Assembly (NCBI GenBank): GCA_045633845.1
Contig: JAZQZC010000028.1
Location: 1 to 64,000 of the forward strand
Reading direction: 5' to 3'
Length of the DNA: 64,000 nt
Source of the DNA: RGIG4708 sp045633845
Lineage (GTDB): Bacteria; Bacillota; Clostridia; UMGS1810
The notes beneath the pieces were generated by a model. The model worked only from the letters and a program-made list of their open reading frames with translations, had not been told where the DNA came from and did not search any database. This document shows, in pieces, positions 7,561 to 15,755 of this stretch. Made by a program: the position numbers and the translations under genes. Numbering within the stretch: the stretch's first letter is position 1; each line of letters starts with the position of its first letter.

Positions 7561-9270
7561 ATGGGCGTTAAAATGATGAAGGTAGTTGACGGCTACTACC
7601 CGGTAGAAAAATTTACAACCCTTCGTGAAATGGTCGACAAAGCCACGGCTGCAGTTCCCGACCGCGCAGCATATAAGTACAGAGCCGGTAAGGATAATAT
7701 TGTTACTGTTACATACAAGGAAGTCAGAGAGCAGATTTCGTATCTGGGCACAGCACTCAAATCTATTGATATGGCAGACAAGCACATCAATATTATAGGC
7801 GACAACAGCTACGAGTGGATTCTTACATATCTTACATGCCTTTTGTCAAATGGTGTGTGCGCACCTGTAGACAAAGAGCTGCCTATTGCGGACATTATCA
7901 ACGTTGTTAATCACTCTGACGGCTCCATTATGTTTTATGCCAAAAAATTTGAAGCAAAGCTTATTGAAAACCGCGACGAGTTTAAAAATATCAAATATTT
8001 TGTAGGCTTTGACAGAGATGAAGATGAAGGCAACTTTTTGTCCTTTAAAAAGCTGCTCAGCAAAGGCAAGGAGCTTTACCGCGCAGGTGACCACAGCTTT
8101 GACGAACTCCCCATAGACGACAGTGCTCTCAAGCTGCTCATATACACATCGGGCACAACAGGCATTGCAAAAGGTGTTATGCTGAGCCATCACAACCTTG
8201 TAAGCTGTGTGTACTACGGTATGCACGTATCCAACATATATACTCAGACTGTTTCGGTGCTCCCATACAATCACTGTTACGAGGCAGTATGCGGAATACT
8301 TGTAGGTATTCATTCACACGCTACTCTTGCAATTAATTCTTCACTTAAGCAGGTGCTTGCTAATCTTCAGTATTTTAAGCCTGATTATATTTTCCTTGTG
8401 CCTGCATTTGTTGAAACATTTTATAAACGCATATGGTCCACTGCCGAAAAGCAGGGCAAAGACAAAATGCTCAAAATGCTTATTAAGGTTTCAAACGGAC
8501 TTCGTAAGGTTGGCATAGATTTAAGAAGTGTTCTGTTTAAATCCGTTACCAAAAACTTTGGAGGCAATCTGCAAAAAATTGTTTCGGGCGGTGCTCCGCT
8601 CAGAGCCGAAATTGGTAAATTTTTTGAAGATATAGGTATAATTGTTACCAACGGCTATGGTATATCCGAATGCAGCCCGCTGGTCAGCGTAAACAGAGCC
8701 GATAAAACAAACGACTGCACAACTGTTGGATTTAAGCTCCCATGCATTGATATAAAGTTTGAAAATGCGCTGGACGATGGTGAGGGTGAAATTTGTGTAA
8801 AAGGTGACACTGTATTTATGGGTTACTACAAAATGCCGGAACTCACAGCCGAGGTTATTAAAGACGGCTGGTTTTACACAGGCGACTACGGCAGATATAA
8901 CGACAAAGGTCTGCTTATGATTACAGGACGCAAAAAGAGCCTTATTATCCTTTCAAACGGTAAAAATATCTTCCCTGAGGAGATAGAAAATTACATTATG
9001 GAAATACCATATGTTTTGGAGGCTGTTGTGTATGGCGTAAAAAATGAGCATGGCATTGAAGAAAGCCTCTGCGCTCAGGTTTACCTTGACAAAGAGCAGG
9101 TAGAAGCTATGGGCGGCATAGACAAAGACAAAGTAAAAGCCGACATTCTTGAGGCTTGCAGCGAGCTCCCAGCATACAAACGTATTGACCACGTTGTCAT
9201 TCGCGACACCGAGTTTGAAAAAACAACCGCAAAGAAAATTAAACGAAATAAAGTAGAGCATATAATTTAA
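7561..9270 (+). CDS. AMP-dependent long-chain acyl-CoA synthetase
   Basis: 569 residues from ATG 7561, chosen because AGAGGTG precedes it and the promoter lies downstream of the alternative ATG. The ANL-superfamily motifs are in order: phosphate loop LIYTSGTTGIAKG (about 200), NGYGISECSP, YTGDYG, and the hinge ITGRKKSLIILSNGKN. The C-terminal Lys motif is in TAKKIKRNK. This pattern is that of FadD-like acyl-CoA or acyl-ACP synthetases that adenylate fatty acids and pass them to a thiol. The exact chain length is not readable. The protein has no signal peptide. Confidence 0.88.
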   Translation: MGVKMMKVVDGYYPVEKFTTLREMVDKATAAVPDRAAYKYRAGKDNIVTVTYKEVREQISYLGTALKSIDMADKHINIIGDNSYEWILTYLTCLLSNGVCAPVDKELPIADIINVVNHSDGSIMFYAKKFEAKLIENRDEFKNIKYFVGFDRDEDEGNFLSFKKLLSKGKELYRAGDHSFDELPIDDSALKLLIYTSGTTGIAKGVMLSHHNLVSCVYYGMHVSNIYTQTVSVLPYNHCYEAVCGILVGIHSHATLAINSSLKQVLANLQYFKPDYIFLVPAFVETFYKRIWSTAEKQGKDKMLKMLIKVSNGLRKVGIDLRSVLFKSVTKNFGGNLQKIVSGGAPLRAEIGKFFEDIGIIVTNGYGISECSPLVSVNRADKTNDCTTVGFKLPCIDIKFENALDDGEGEICVKGDTVFMGYYKMPELTAEVIKDGWFYTGDYGRYNDKGLLMITGRKKSLIILSNGKNIFPEEIENYIMEIPYVLEAVVYGVKNEHGIEESLCAQVYLDKEQVEAMGGIDKDKVKADILEACSELPAYKRIDHVVIRDTEFEKTTAKKIKRNKVEHII

Positions 9271-9275
9271 TTTTA

Positions 9276-9313
9276 AACCCCATTACCGCAAAAAAATGCT
9301 GTAATGGGGTTTA
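9276..9313 (+). terminator. Intrinsic terminator after the acyl-CoA synthetase gene
   Basis: AAACCCCATTAC paired with GTAATGGGGTTT around an A-rich loop, ending in a T-rich run. Confidence 0.8.
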
Positions 9314-9319
9314 TTTGTA

Positions 9320-9348
9320 TTGAATTTGACAGTTGTTTGTGATATAAT
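9320..9348 (+). promoter_or_regulatory. Sigma-A promoter of the phosphatase/glycosidase operon
   Basis: TTGAAT at 9320-9325, 17 nt spacer, TATAAT at 9343-9348. The TTGACA at 9326-9331 is only 11 nt from the -10 and is not the -35. Confidence 0.65.
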
Positions 9349-9387
9349 TATTGTAGTTGAAACTGTTTTGTTTAGGAGAGTTTAAAT

Positions 9388-10089
9388 ATGTTACTATATA
9401 TTATCCGCCACGCCGACCCTATATACAACCCCGATACCCTTACTCCAAAGGGCATTCTTCAGGCACAGGCACTGGCAAAAAGGCTTGCACACAGCAGGAT
9501 TGACAAAATATACTCTTCGCCAAGCGGCAGAGCAATGGAAACTGCAAAATACACAGCAGATTTGCTTGGCAAGGATATAAACATTGAGCACTGGACACAG
9601 GAGATTGCCGACAAATTTTCACTTGTGATGCCCGACGGCAGCAAGGTTTTTGCGCCGGATATTGACAACACCATATACCGCAGCGATGAGATGCTTGATA
9701 TCGGCAGCAAATGGCACAGTGCAAAGATATTTGACTCCATAGATGCAAAAAATGAATATGACAAAATATGTGCCGCCTCCGATGACTTTATTGCACGCCT
9801 CGGCTACAAAAGAGACAGCGGCGTGTACAAAATAACAAAGGCGTCAAATGAGCGTGTAGCGGTGTTTTGTCACGGAGGGCTTTCGGCAGTGTGGCTTTCG
9901 CACTTGCTGGGTATTCCGCTGCACCTCATTCTGGCAGGCATAGGTATAAATCACACAGGTGTAACTGTTGTTGATTTTGAAAACAGAGAGAGCGGCATAA
10001 CGGCTCCGTACTGCCTTTGCATCTCAGATGTGTCGCACCTTTATAAAGAAAATTTACCTTATAAATTTACAAACTATACTGAGCTTTAA
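9388..10089 (+). CDS. Histidine phosphatase family protein
   Basis: 233 residues. The catalytic motif of the phosphoglycerate-mutase/histidine phosphatase fold is at the N-terminus (IIRHADP, phospho-accepting His8), followed by YSSPSGRAMETA (second Arg). FCHGGLSAVWLSHLL near 155 supplies the second catalytic His. Substrate cannot be assigned: members include cofactor-dependent mutases, alpha-ribazole and sugar phosphatases. The gene ends 11 nt before a glycosidase gene, so a sugar-phosphate role in the same operon is possible. Confidence 0.85.
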   Translation: MLLYIIRHADPIYNPDTLTPKGILQAQALAKRLAHSRIDKIYSSPSGRAMETAKYTADLLGKDINIEHWTQEIADKFSLVMPDGSKVFAPDIDNTIYRSDEMLDIGSKWHSAKIFDSIDAKNEYDKICAASDDFIARLGYKRDSGVYKITKASNERVAVFCHGGLSAVWLSHLLGIPLHLILAGIGINHTGVTVVDFENRESGITAPYCLCISDVSHLYKENLPYKFTNYTEL

Positions 10090-10100
10090 GGAGAATAATT

Positions 10101-12827
10101 ATGGATTTTAAAAATGTAGACAACAAATATCGTCCTATACCATTTTGGTCATGGAACGAAAAGCTTGAAATTGGCGAAACTCGTGAGCAGATAAACAAAA
10201 TGCACGAGGCAGGCATCGGCGGCTTTTTTATGCACGCACGAGGCGGACTTGAGACAGAGTATATGGGTGAAGAATGGTTCGAGAATGTGGGCGCAAGCAT
10301 AGACGAAGCAAAAAAACTCGGTATGTACCCCTGGGCGTATGACGAAAACGGCTGGCCAAGCGGCTTTGGCAGTGGCTTGGTTAACGGTATGGGTATTGAG
10401 TATCAGCAAAAGTACCTTCGCCGCGAAAAAGGTGAAAAACAGACAGAGCATACCATTTGCAACAAAGACGGATGGCACTATTATTTTGAAGTAAATCCTT
10501 TTTATGTAGATACCCTTGACGCTAAAGTAATAAAATGTTTTATTGAAAAAATATATCAGCCATACTATGATAAATACGGCAACGATTTTGCAGGTTTCTT
10601 TACCGATGAACCGCAGATTTCCCGTAACGGTATTCCCTGGAGCTTTATAATGGAAGATGAGTACAGGGAAAGATACGGTGAAAATCTCCTTGATAACCTA
10701 CACTGTCTTTTTGAAAAACAGGGTGATTACAAAAGGGTAAGAGTAAATTTCTGGAAAATGGTTACAGACCTGTTTTCCAAAAACTTTATGAAACAGATTT
10801 ATGACTGGTGTGTCAGCCATAACCTCGGCTTTACAGGTCACATGGTCAGCGAAGAAACATACTACAGTCAGATAACTTCTAACGGTGCTTGTATGCCTCA
10901 CTACGAATATTTTACAATTCCCGGTATGGATTGGCTCACCCGTGAAATGAATAAACTTCTTACCTGCCATCAGCTTGGCTCTGCAACACGTCAGAACGGA
11001 CAGAAGCAGGTTTTGGCTGAAACTTTTGCACTTTGCGGTCACAATGCGGGCTTTGACGACTTAAAGAGAATATATGAATTCCAGATGGTTCGCGGTGTAA
11101 ACCTTTTGTGTCAGCACCTTGAGGGTTATTCAAACAGAGGTATAAGAAAGAGAGATTACCCTACTGCTATGTTCATTCAGCAACCCTGGTGGGATGATTA
11201 CAAAATGTTCAACGACGCCTTAAGCCGTATAGGTATGGTACTTACCGAGGGCGAAGACGGTGTTGATGTGCTTGTACTTCACACTATGGTCTCTGCATGG
11301 ATTGACTACAATATGAACGGAATGTTACTTGCCGAATACGAAGATATGATATGGAACAGACATCTTAACGATGTTATGACAAAACTTGAAAAAAAACATA
11401 TCAACTTCCACCTTGGCGATGAAATAATTATTGAACGCCACGGAAAAGTTGAAAACGGCAAATTTGTTATCGGCAATAAAAAATATTCAAAAGTTATTAT
11501 CCCCGAACATATTGCTTTGTTTGATAACACACAAAAGCTTCTTGATGAATTTAAAGCACAGGGCGGAATTATCTGCGATGCCGACAGTTTGGATGCAAAC
11601 CCTGTTATAGATGTTCCTGAAATCACATACTGCGAAAGACATACAGACGAATATGATATGTATTATTTTGTAAATAGCACAGAAAATACATATAAGGCAA
11701 ACATCACCGTCGGTAACAAAATAATGGATATTATGACAGGCGAACTTTCCGACTTTGACGGAACTTATACTTTCAAAAAATACGAGTCAATAGTTGTGTT
11801 TGACGATAAATCAGGCAAAAAAGTACAAGTTCAACAGCAAAAAGAATATACACCTATTGACCTTGGCGGTGAGTGGGAAGTAGTAAAGATGACAGAAAAT
11901 TCACTTACTCTTGACTATTGCGATTATTATTTTGACGGACAGCTTATAGAGAAAAACGGTTATGTTCTTGACATAATGAGTAAGGCACTTCGTCTTGAAA
12001 AAGAGATAAGATTAAAAATGGATTTTGCTTTTGAATCGGAATGTATCCCCGAAAAACTTTATGTTGCAATAGAAACACCGCATATCTTTGAAATGTGTGT
12101 AAACGGAAAAAAAGCTGATATGACCGACTGCGGATATTTCCGTGACAAGTCTTTTAGAAAAATTGATATATCAGAATATGTGACATGCGGAACAAATGTA
12201 ATCACACTTGAATGTGACTTCAGGCAGAGACAGGAAATATACGATAACATCCGCAAATCTCTTGTGTTTGAATCAGAAAAGAACAAACTTACATTTGATA
12301 CGGAAATCGAACAGATTTATCTTGTTGGCAGTTTCGGTGTTAAAACCCCCGGAGAATTTACTCCGCTTGACAGAGATGCACAAAGATATAACGGTAATTT
12401 CATTATCACACATCCGACCGCACAACTTGTGCTTAAAAACATCGAACAGCAGGGCTTTATAGGTTTTTCAGGTACTGTTACATTGAAAAAACAGTTTGAA
12501 GGCAAACAGAATATGGCACTTGAATTTAAAAAAAGCGGAATAAATGTTATCGGTGCTAAAATAAACGGATTGGATGCGGGCAAGTTTATATGGGAGCCGT
12601 TTTTCGCTGATGTGTCGCACCTTGTAAAGAAAGGCACAAACGAAATTGAACTTACAATTACAAACAACCTTCGAAATATGCAGGGACCATTCCACCTGGA
12701 AATCGGCGAAAGCCACAGGGTAAACCCGGGTGAATTCTACAAAGACCAGTACATCTGGAAATCGTGGACTGAGTCAGATTGGAATGACAGTTATTGCTTT
12801 GTAAATGTATCAATTGAGAATAAATAA
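10101..12827 (+). CDS. Large intracellular glycosidase, GH106-like (alpha-L-rhamnosidase type)
   Basis: 908 residues, no signal peptide. The N-terminal barrel has the features I associate with GH106-like enzymes: PFWSWNEKL, the GIGGFFMHARGG loop, YDENGWPSG, and acidic residues in FTDEPQISR and AETFALCGHN. The middle carries a Rossmann-like beta-galactosidase-trimerisation-type segment (DGVDVLVLHTMVS, VIIPEHIALF). The C-terminal part (about 560-905) has jelly-roll strands like GH2 sugar-binding domains. It would act in the cytoplasm on imported oligosaccharides, plausibly rhamnose-containing pectin fragments, which fits the PL22-like gene at 27320. Family is from memory; exact specificity is unknown. 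Confidence 0.75.
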   Translation: MDFKNVDNKYRPIPFWSWNEKLEIGETREQINKMHEAGIGGFFMHARGGLETEYMGEEWFENVGASIDEAKKLGMYPWAYDENGWPSGFGSGLVNGMGIEYQQKYLRREKGEKQTEHTICNKDGWHYYFEVNPFYVDTLDAKVIKCFIEKIYQPYYDKYGNDFAGFFTDEPQISRNGIPWSFIMEDEYRERYGENLLDNLHCLFEKQGDYKRVRVNFWKMVTDLFSKNFMKQIYDWCVSHNLGFTGHMVSEETYYSQITSNGACMPHYEYFTIPGMDWLTREMNKLLTCHQLGSATRQNGQKQVLAETFALCGHNAGFDDLKRIYEFQMVRGVNLLCQHLEGYSNRGIRKRDYPTAMFIQQPWWDDYKMFNDALSRIGMVLTEGEDGVDVLVLHTMVSAWIDYNMNGMLLAEYEDMIWNRHLNDVMTKLEKKHINFHLGDEIIIERHGKVENGKFVIGNKKYSKVIIPEHIALFDNTQKLLDEFKAQGGIICDADSLDANPVIDVPEITYCERHTDEYDMYYFVNSTENTYKANITVGNKIMDIMTGELSDFDGTYTFKKYESIVVFDDKSGKKVQVQQQKEYTPIDLGGEWEVVKMTENSLTLDYCDYYFDGQLIEKNGYVLDIMSKALRLEKEIRLKMDFAFESECIPEKLYVAIETPHIFEMCVNGKKADMTDCGYFRDKSFRKIDISEYVTCGTNVITLECDFRQRQEIYDNIRKSLVFESEKNKLTFDTEIEQIYLVGSFGVKTPGEFTPLDRDAQRYNGNFIITHPTAQLVLKNIEQQGFIGFSGTVTLKKQFEGKQNMALEFKKSGINVIGAKINGLDAGKFIWEPFFADVSHLVKKGTNEIELTITNNLRNMQGPFHLEIGESHRVNPGEFYKDQYIWKSWTESDWNDSYCFVNVSIENK

Positions 12828-12894
12828 CATTAATATATTGAAACGCAACTCTATATGTTATGCCTGTGATATAACAATAAAAAGGAGATATATA

Positions 12895-14097
12895 ATGGAT
12901 TATTGCAAATATGCAGACCCTTTTTACTTTGTAAGTAACATAGGAACTGCATTTAATGTGGATAACATAACCCCAAATGCTTTGCTTCCTTTCGGCAAGA
13001 TGTCGGCGGGAGTGCATCCTTTGAAATTTGGACAGGGCGAGGGGGATAAAATACTGACCCGCGGTGTGTCTGATTTTTATCACACCGAAACAGAAAACGG
13101 GGGACATTATTACAATTATGCAGTTGTAACTCCTTTTTACGGAGAGGTATCCGAAATTACCAAATTTCACATTGCCAAAAATCAGGATGCACAGACGGGA
13201 TATTACAAAATGACAATGGGGGATACCGACTGCGAGGTTACTCTTTCAAAAGATGTAATATATCACCACTGTTATTTTGAAAAACAAAACGGCAGGGTTG
13301 CAATAGATTTTTCAAATGACACATTGTTAAAACAACCTTATGTTGAAATAACACCTTTGGGCGAAGTTCTTTTTTCGGGAACTGTTTCGGGTGAAAAATT
13401 GTATTTTTGTGCTTTGGCAGAGTGTCAAAATCCTAAAGTTACACTTTTTGAAAATTTATGCGAAACAGAGAAAAAATCAATCACTCCCGATACTAAAAAT
13501 CATTTCGGTGCAATATTTGATTTTGACGGCAACGGCATAATACTTAAAATTGCCAATTCAACTTTGGGTTTTGATGATGCAAAGCAAAAGGCGAGAAGTG
13601 CCATTGATTCCTTTGATACGGTTATGAATAAGGCATATGCAACCTGGGGCAAGCATCTTTCACGAATAGAAATTGAAACCGAAAGCGGGGAATTTAAACA
13701 TAAATTTTATTCTGCTTTTTATCATATTCTTGCAAACGGTGTTGATATAACAGATGGCAGTTTTAGGGAATTTGAAAATGACAGCTTGACATTTTTAAAG
13801 CAGTTTAAAGAAATTCAGCCTTTTATATTTACGGCATATAGGGAGTTTAGTTCAAAGCTTACCCAAAGGGGCGAAATTTGTGCACATTGCGGTGAGATAT
13901 TTGCTTATATAGATAATGCAGTAATTCACCTTGAAAATGGCAATAAACTTGAAATTATTGTAAAAAAACAAAGTAAAGAAAGCACATACATTGATTATAT
14001 CGAATTTAACGGCGAAAAGGTTGAGGGAAATAAACTTGACTTTTGTGAAATAGTAAAGGGCGGAGAATTGGTATTTTCCATCATTGAAAAAGATTGA
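12895..14097 (+). CDS. Truncated GH92-type mannosidase, catalytic barrel missing
   Basis: 400 residues from ATG 12895 (AAAGGAG at 12881-12887). Residues about 1-270 match the N-terminal beta-sandwich of GH92 alpha-mannosidases (YFVSNIGTAFNVDNITPNAL, PFGKMSAG, GHYYNYAV). KFYSAFYHIL begins the catalytic barrel, but it stops almost at once. After about 65 unrelated-looking residues the protein resumes at the GH92 C-terminal strands (VIHLENGNKLEI, ELVFSI). Normal family members are about 700-760 residues and have catalytic acids in the missing barrel. This copy should be inactive as a mannosidase. It could be a decaying gene or a carbohydrate-binding derivative. Confidence 0.65.
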   Translation: MDYCKYADPFYFVSNIGTAFNVDNITPNALLPFGKMSAGVHPLKFGQGEGDKILTRGVSDFYHTETENGGHYYNYAVVTPFYGEVSEITKFHIAKNQDAQTGYYKMTMGDTDCEVTLSKDVIYHHCYFEKQNGRVAIDFSNDTLLKQPYVEITPLGEVLFSGTVSGEKLYFCALAECQNPKVTLFENLCETEKKSITPDTKNHFGAIFDFDGNGIILKIANSTLGFDDAKQKARSAIDSFDTVMNKAYATWGKHLSRIEIETESGEFKHKFYSAFYHILANGVDITDGSFREFENDSLTFLKQFKEIQPFIFTAYREFSSKLTQRGEICAHCGEIFAYIDNAVIHLENGNKLEIIVKKQSKESTYIDYIEFNGEKVEGNKLDFCEIVKGGELVFSIIEKD

Positions 14098-14105
14098 GAT
14101 TATAT

Positions 14106-14218
14106 AAAAAGGGCGTGTCTCAATAAGTGAATTTGATGTGACCCCCAAAAGTTAGACCAAAAATCTAACGATTGGGAGGTCGGTTCAATTTTCACTAAAT
14201 TGAGGCAACGCCCTTTTT
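14106..14218. repeat. MITE-like palindromic element / bidirectional terminator
   Basis: Left arm AAAAAGGGCGTGTCTCAA (14106-14123) pairs with the complement of TTGAGGCAACGCCC plus TTTTT (14200-14217). The arms continue inward through AGTGAA/TTCACT and GACC/GGTC. The core contains GACCCCCAAAAGTTAGACC and a GTTAGA/TCTAAC hairpin, which resembles the ends of IS150-type IS3-family elements. It lies exactly between two convergent genes and could terminate both. Confidence 0.6.
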
Positions 14219-14220
14219 AA

Positions 14221-15486
14221 TTAAAATAATATAACTATAAACTGTGATACAAGCACAACCGATATGAGTGCAATAGGATATGTTGCTGCATAGGCTGCTG
14301 CAACATCTTCTGTTTTTGCAACGTTTATAAGTGTGCCAAGGGCAGGTGTGCTTGTCATACCGCCGGTAATAGAACCGAGGCTGTTAAGCAGGCTGAGCTT
14401 AAGCACATATTTTGCAAACAAATAACCTATAATCATAGGGATGATTGTCATAATAATTCCGTATACAAAATACATTGGGTCAAAGTTTGCAACAAAGTCT
14501 GCACCACCCGGTATACCTGCGCCAACAAGGAAGAGTACAAGACCCATCTCACGCAGGAGCTTAAGTGTGTGCTGGTCGGGCATAATATTGAGCTTGCCTA
14601 TTTTGCCAAAGTGACCAAAAACAAGGGATACAAGCAAGCATCCGCCTGTTGTTGTAAACGAAAAACAAGTTCCGTCAAGGCCAGCTGAGCTGAGCGGGAT
14701 TTTGATTTTACCCACAATTGTGCCCAAAACTGCCGCAAGTGCAAACACTGCAATTCCATGGTCGTCAAGGTTTAAAAGCTTGAGGGCAGCAGATTTCTTT
14801 TGTGATTTTTCTTCAGAAATTGAAATTTTTTCTCTCTCAAGAGCCATATCTGCCTTTGTGAGCTTTGGAATAATCTGTACAAAAAGCACAACGCCGATTA
14901 CACCAAATATATATGCAATACCATGTCCAACCGATACAAGGCTTGTGTACTCAGGCAAAACAGTAGCCTTTGCTGCCGAAAATGCAGGAGTAGAAGTAAG
15001 AGAGCCTGAGAGCAGCCCAACAATCATAGCGGTAAAGCCTTCAGAGGTTTGTATTGTAGAACCGTAACCAATATTTCTGCCGATTAAAATGCATCCGACA
15101 GCAGACAAACCACCTGCAATTATGATAATAAGTCCAAGCAAAACATATGATTTAAAATTCTTTTTCATATTGCCAAAAAATTTGGGACCTGCAATAAAAC
15201 CAACAGCTGTAACAAAAAATATAAGACCAAGATTTTCAATAATTTCCAAAGCTTTTTCGGCAAAATGAACACTTTCACCATTAAAATTGATTACAAGTGA
15301 GTTGTCAAGTGATGTGTAAAAAAGTGCGCCAAAAATAAGAGCAACAACAAAAACTGCGGCATCACCAAGACTAACACCCTTGATGGTTATGCGACCAAGT
15401 GCATAACCTGCAAAAAGTATTGCAAATACGCAAAGCATAAAAAATGAAATTCCTGTAATGGGGATTACTCCGCCAAATAATGTCAT
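14221..15486 (-). CDS. YidE/YbjL/AspT-type membrane transporter
   Basis: 421 residues from ATG at 15486, preceded by AGAGG on the minus strand. The longer open frame back to 15720 only reads through a terminator and a repeat. About ten hydrophobic helices form two homologous halves, each with a conserved loop: GLLSGSLTSTPAFSAAKA and GSITGGMTSTPALG. This internal duplication is typical of the aspartate-alanine antiporter (AAE) family. The TrkA-C domains found in the middle of longer members are absent. Position downstream of the malate-to-succinate operon suggests a C4-dicarboxylate or amino acid substrate; that is inference. Confidence 0.75.
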   Translation of the reverse strand: MTLFGGVIPITGISFFMLCVFAILFAGYALGRITIKGVSLGDAAVFVVALIFGALFYTSLDNSLVINFNGESVHFAEKALEIIENLGLIFFVTAVGFIAGPKFFGNMKKNFKSYVLLGLIIIIAGGLSAVGCILIGRNIGYGSTIQTSEGFTAMIVGLLSGSLTSTPAFSAAKATVLPEYTSLVSVGHGIAYIFGVIGVVLFVQIIPKLTKADMALEREKISISEEKSQKKSAALKLLNLDDHGIAVFALAAVLGTIVGKIKIPLSSAGLDGTCFSFTTTGGCLLVSLVFGHFGKIGKLNIMPDQHTLKLLREMGLVLFLVGAGIPGGADFVANFDPMYFVYGIIMTIIPMIIGYLFAKYVLKLSLLNSLGSITGGMTSTPALGTLINVAKTEDVAAAYAATYPIALISVVLVSQFIVILF

Positions 15487-15597
15487 ATATATAACCTCTT
15501 TTCTGAAATGTAAGGGATGTAAAAAAATTCGGAACGCAAAAGGCGGAAAGTATATAAGATAGTAGTTTGCACATAAAATAATGCTATTATTCATGAA

Positions 15598-15624
15598 GAA
15601 AAACATCTTTTTAAGATGTTTTTC
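15598..15624 (-). terminator. Intrinsic terminator downstream of the fumarate reductase operon
   Basis: GAAAAACATCTT paired with AAGATGTTTTTC around TTT; T-rich on both strands. It lies 130 nt past the frdA stop and before the transporter start. Confidence 0.6.
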
Positions 15625-15647
15625 TTTTATCTTATGCCTTTTGCTAC

Positions 15648-15717
15648 GAACAAACCTCACCATTCGGCGTATCACATACGCCTTCAGGCACGCCCTTCGG
15701 GTTCCGTTTGTCCGTTC
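15648..15717 (-). repeat. Structured dispersed repeat, copy A
   Basis: 70 bp bounded by GAACAAAC and GTTTGTCC. It contains the hairpin CGTATCACATACG and a second short hairpin CCCTTCGGG. A related copy lies at 42384-42462 with the same ends and first hairpin. Both copies lie 36-39 nt downstream of the stop codon of a minus-strand gene (frdA here, nrdD there). Confidence 0.7.
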
Positions 15718-15755
15718 CAAATCTTTTTCCTATCCCTCAAATAAATGATTTTTAA

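Noticed and set aside
9326..9348. TTGACA as -35 for the phosphatase promoter
   Set aside because: Only 11 nt from TATAAT; TTGAAT at 9320 gives the correct 17 nt.
15487..15720. N-terminal extension of the transporter frame back to 15720
   Set aside because: It is only the translation of a terminator and the dispersed repeat; ATG 15486 has a proper ribosome binding site and starts the membrane domain.
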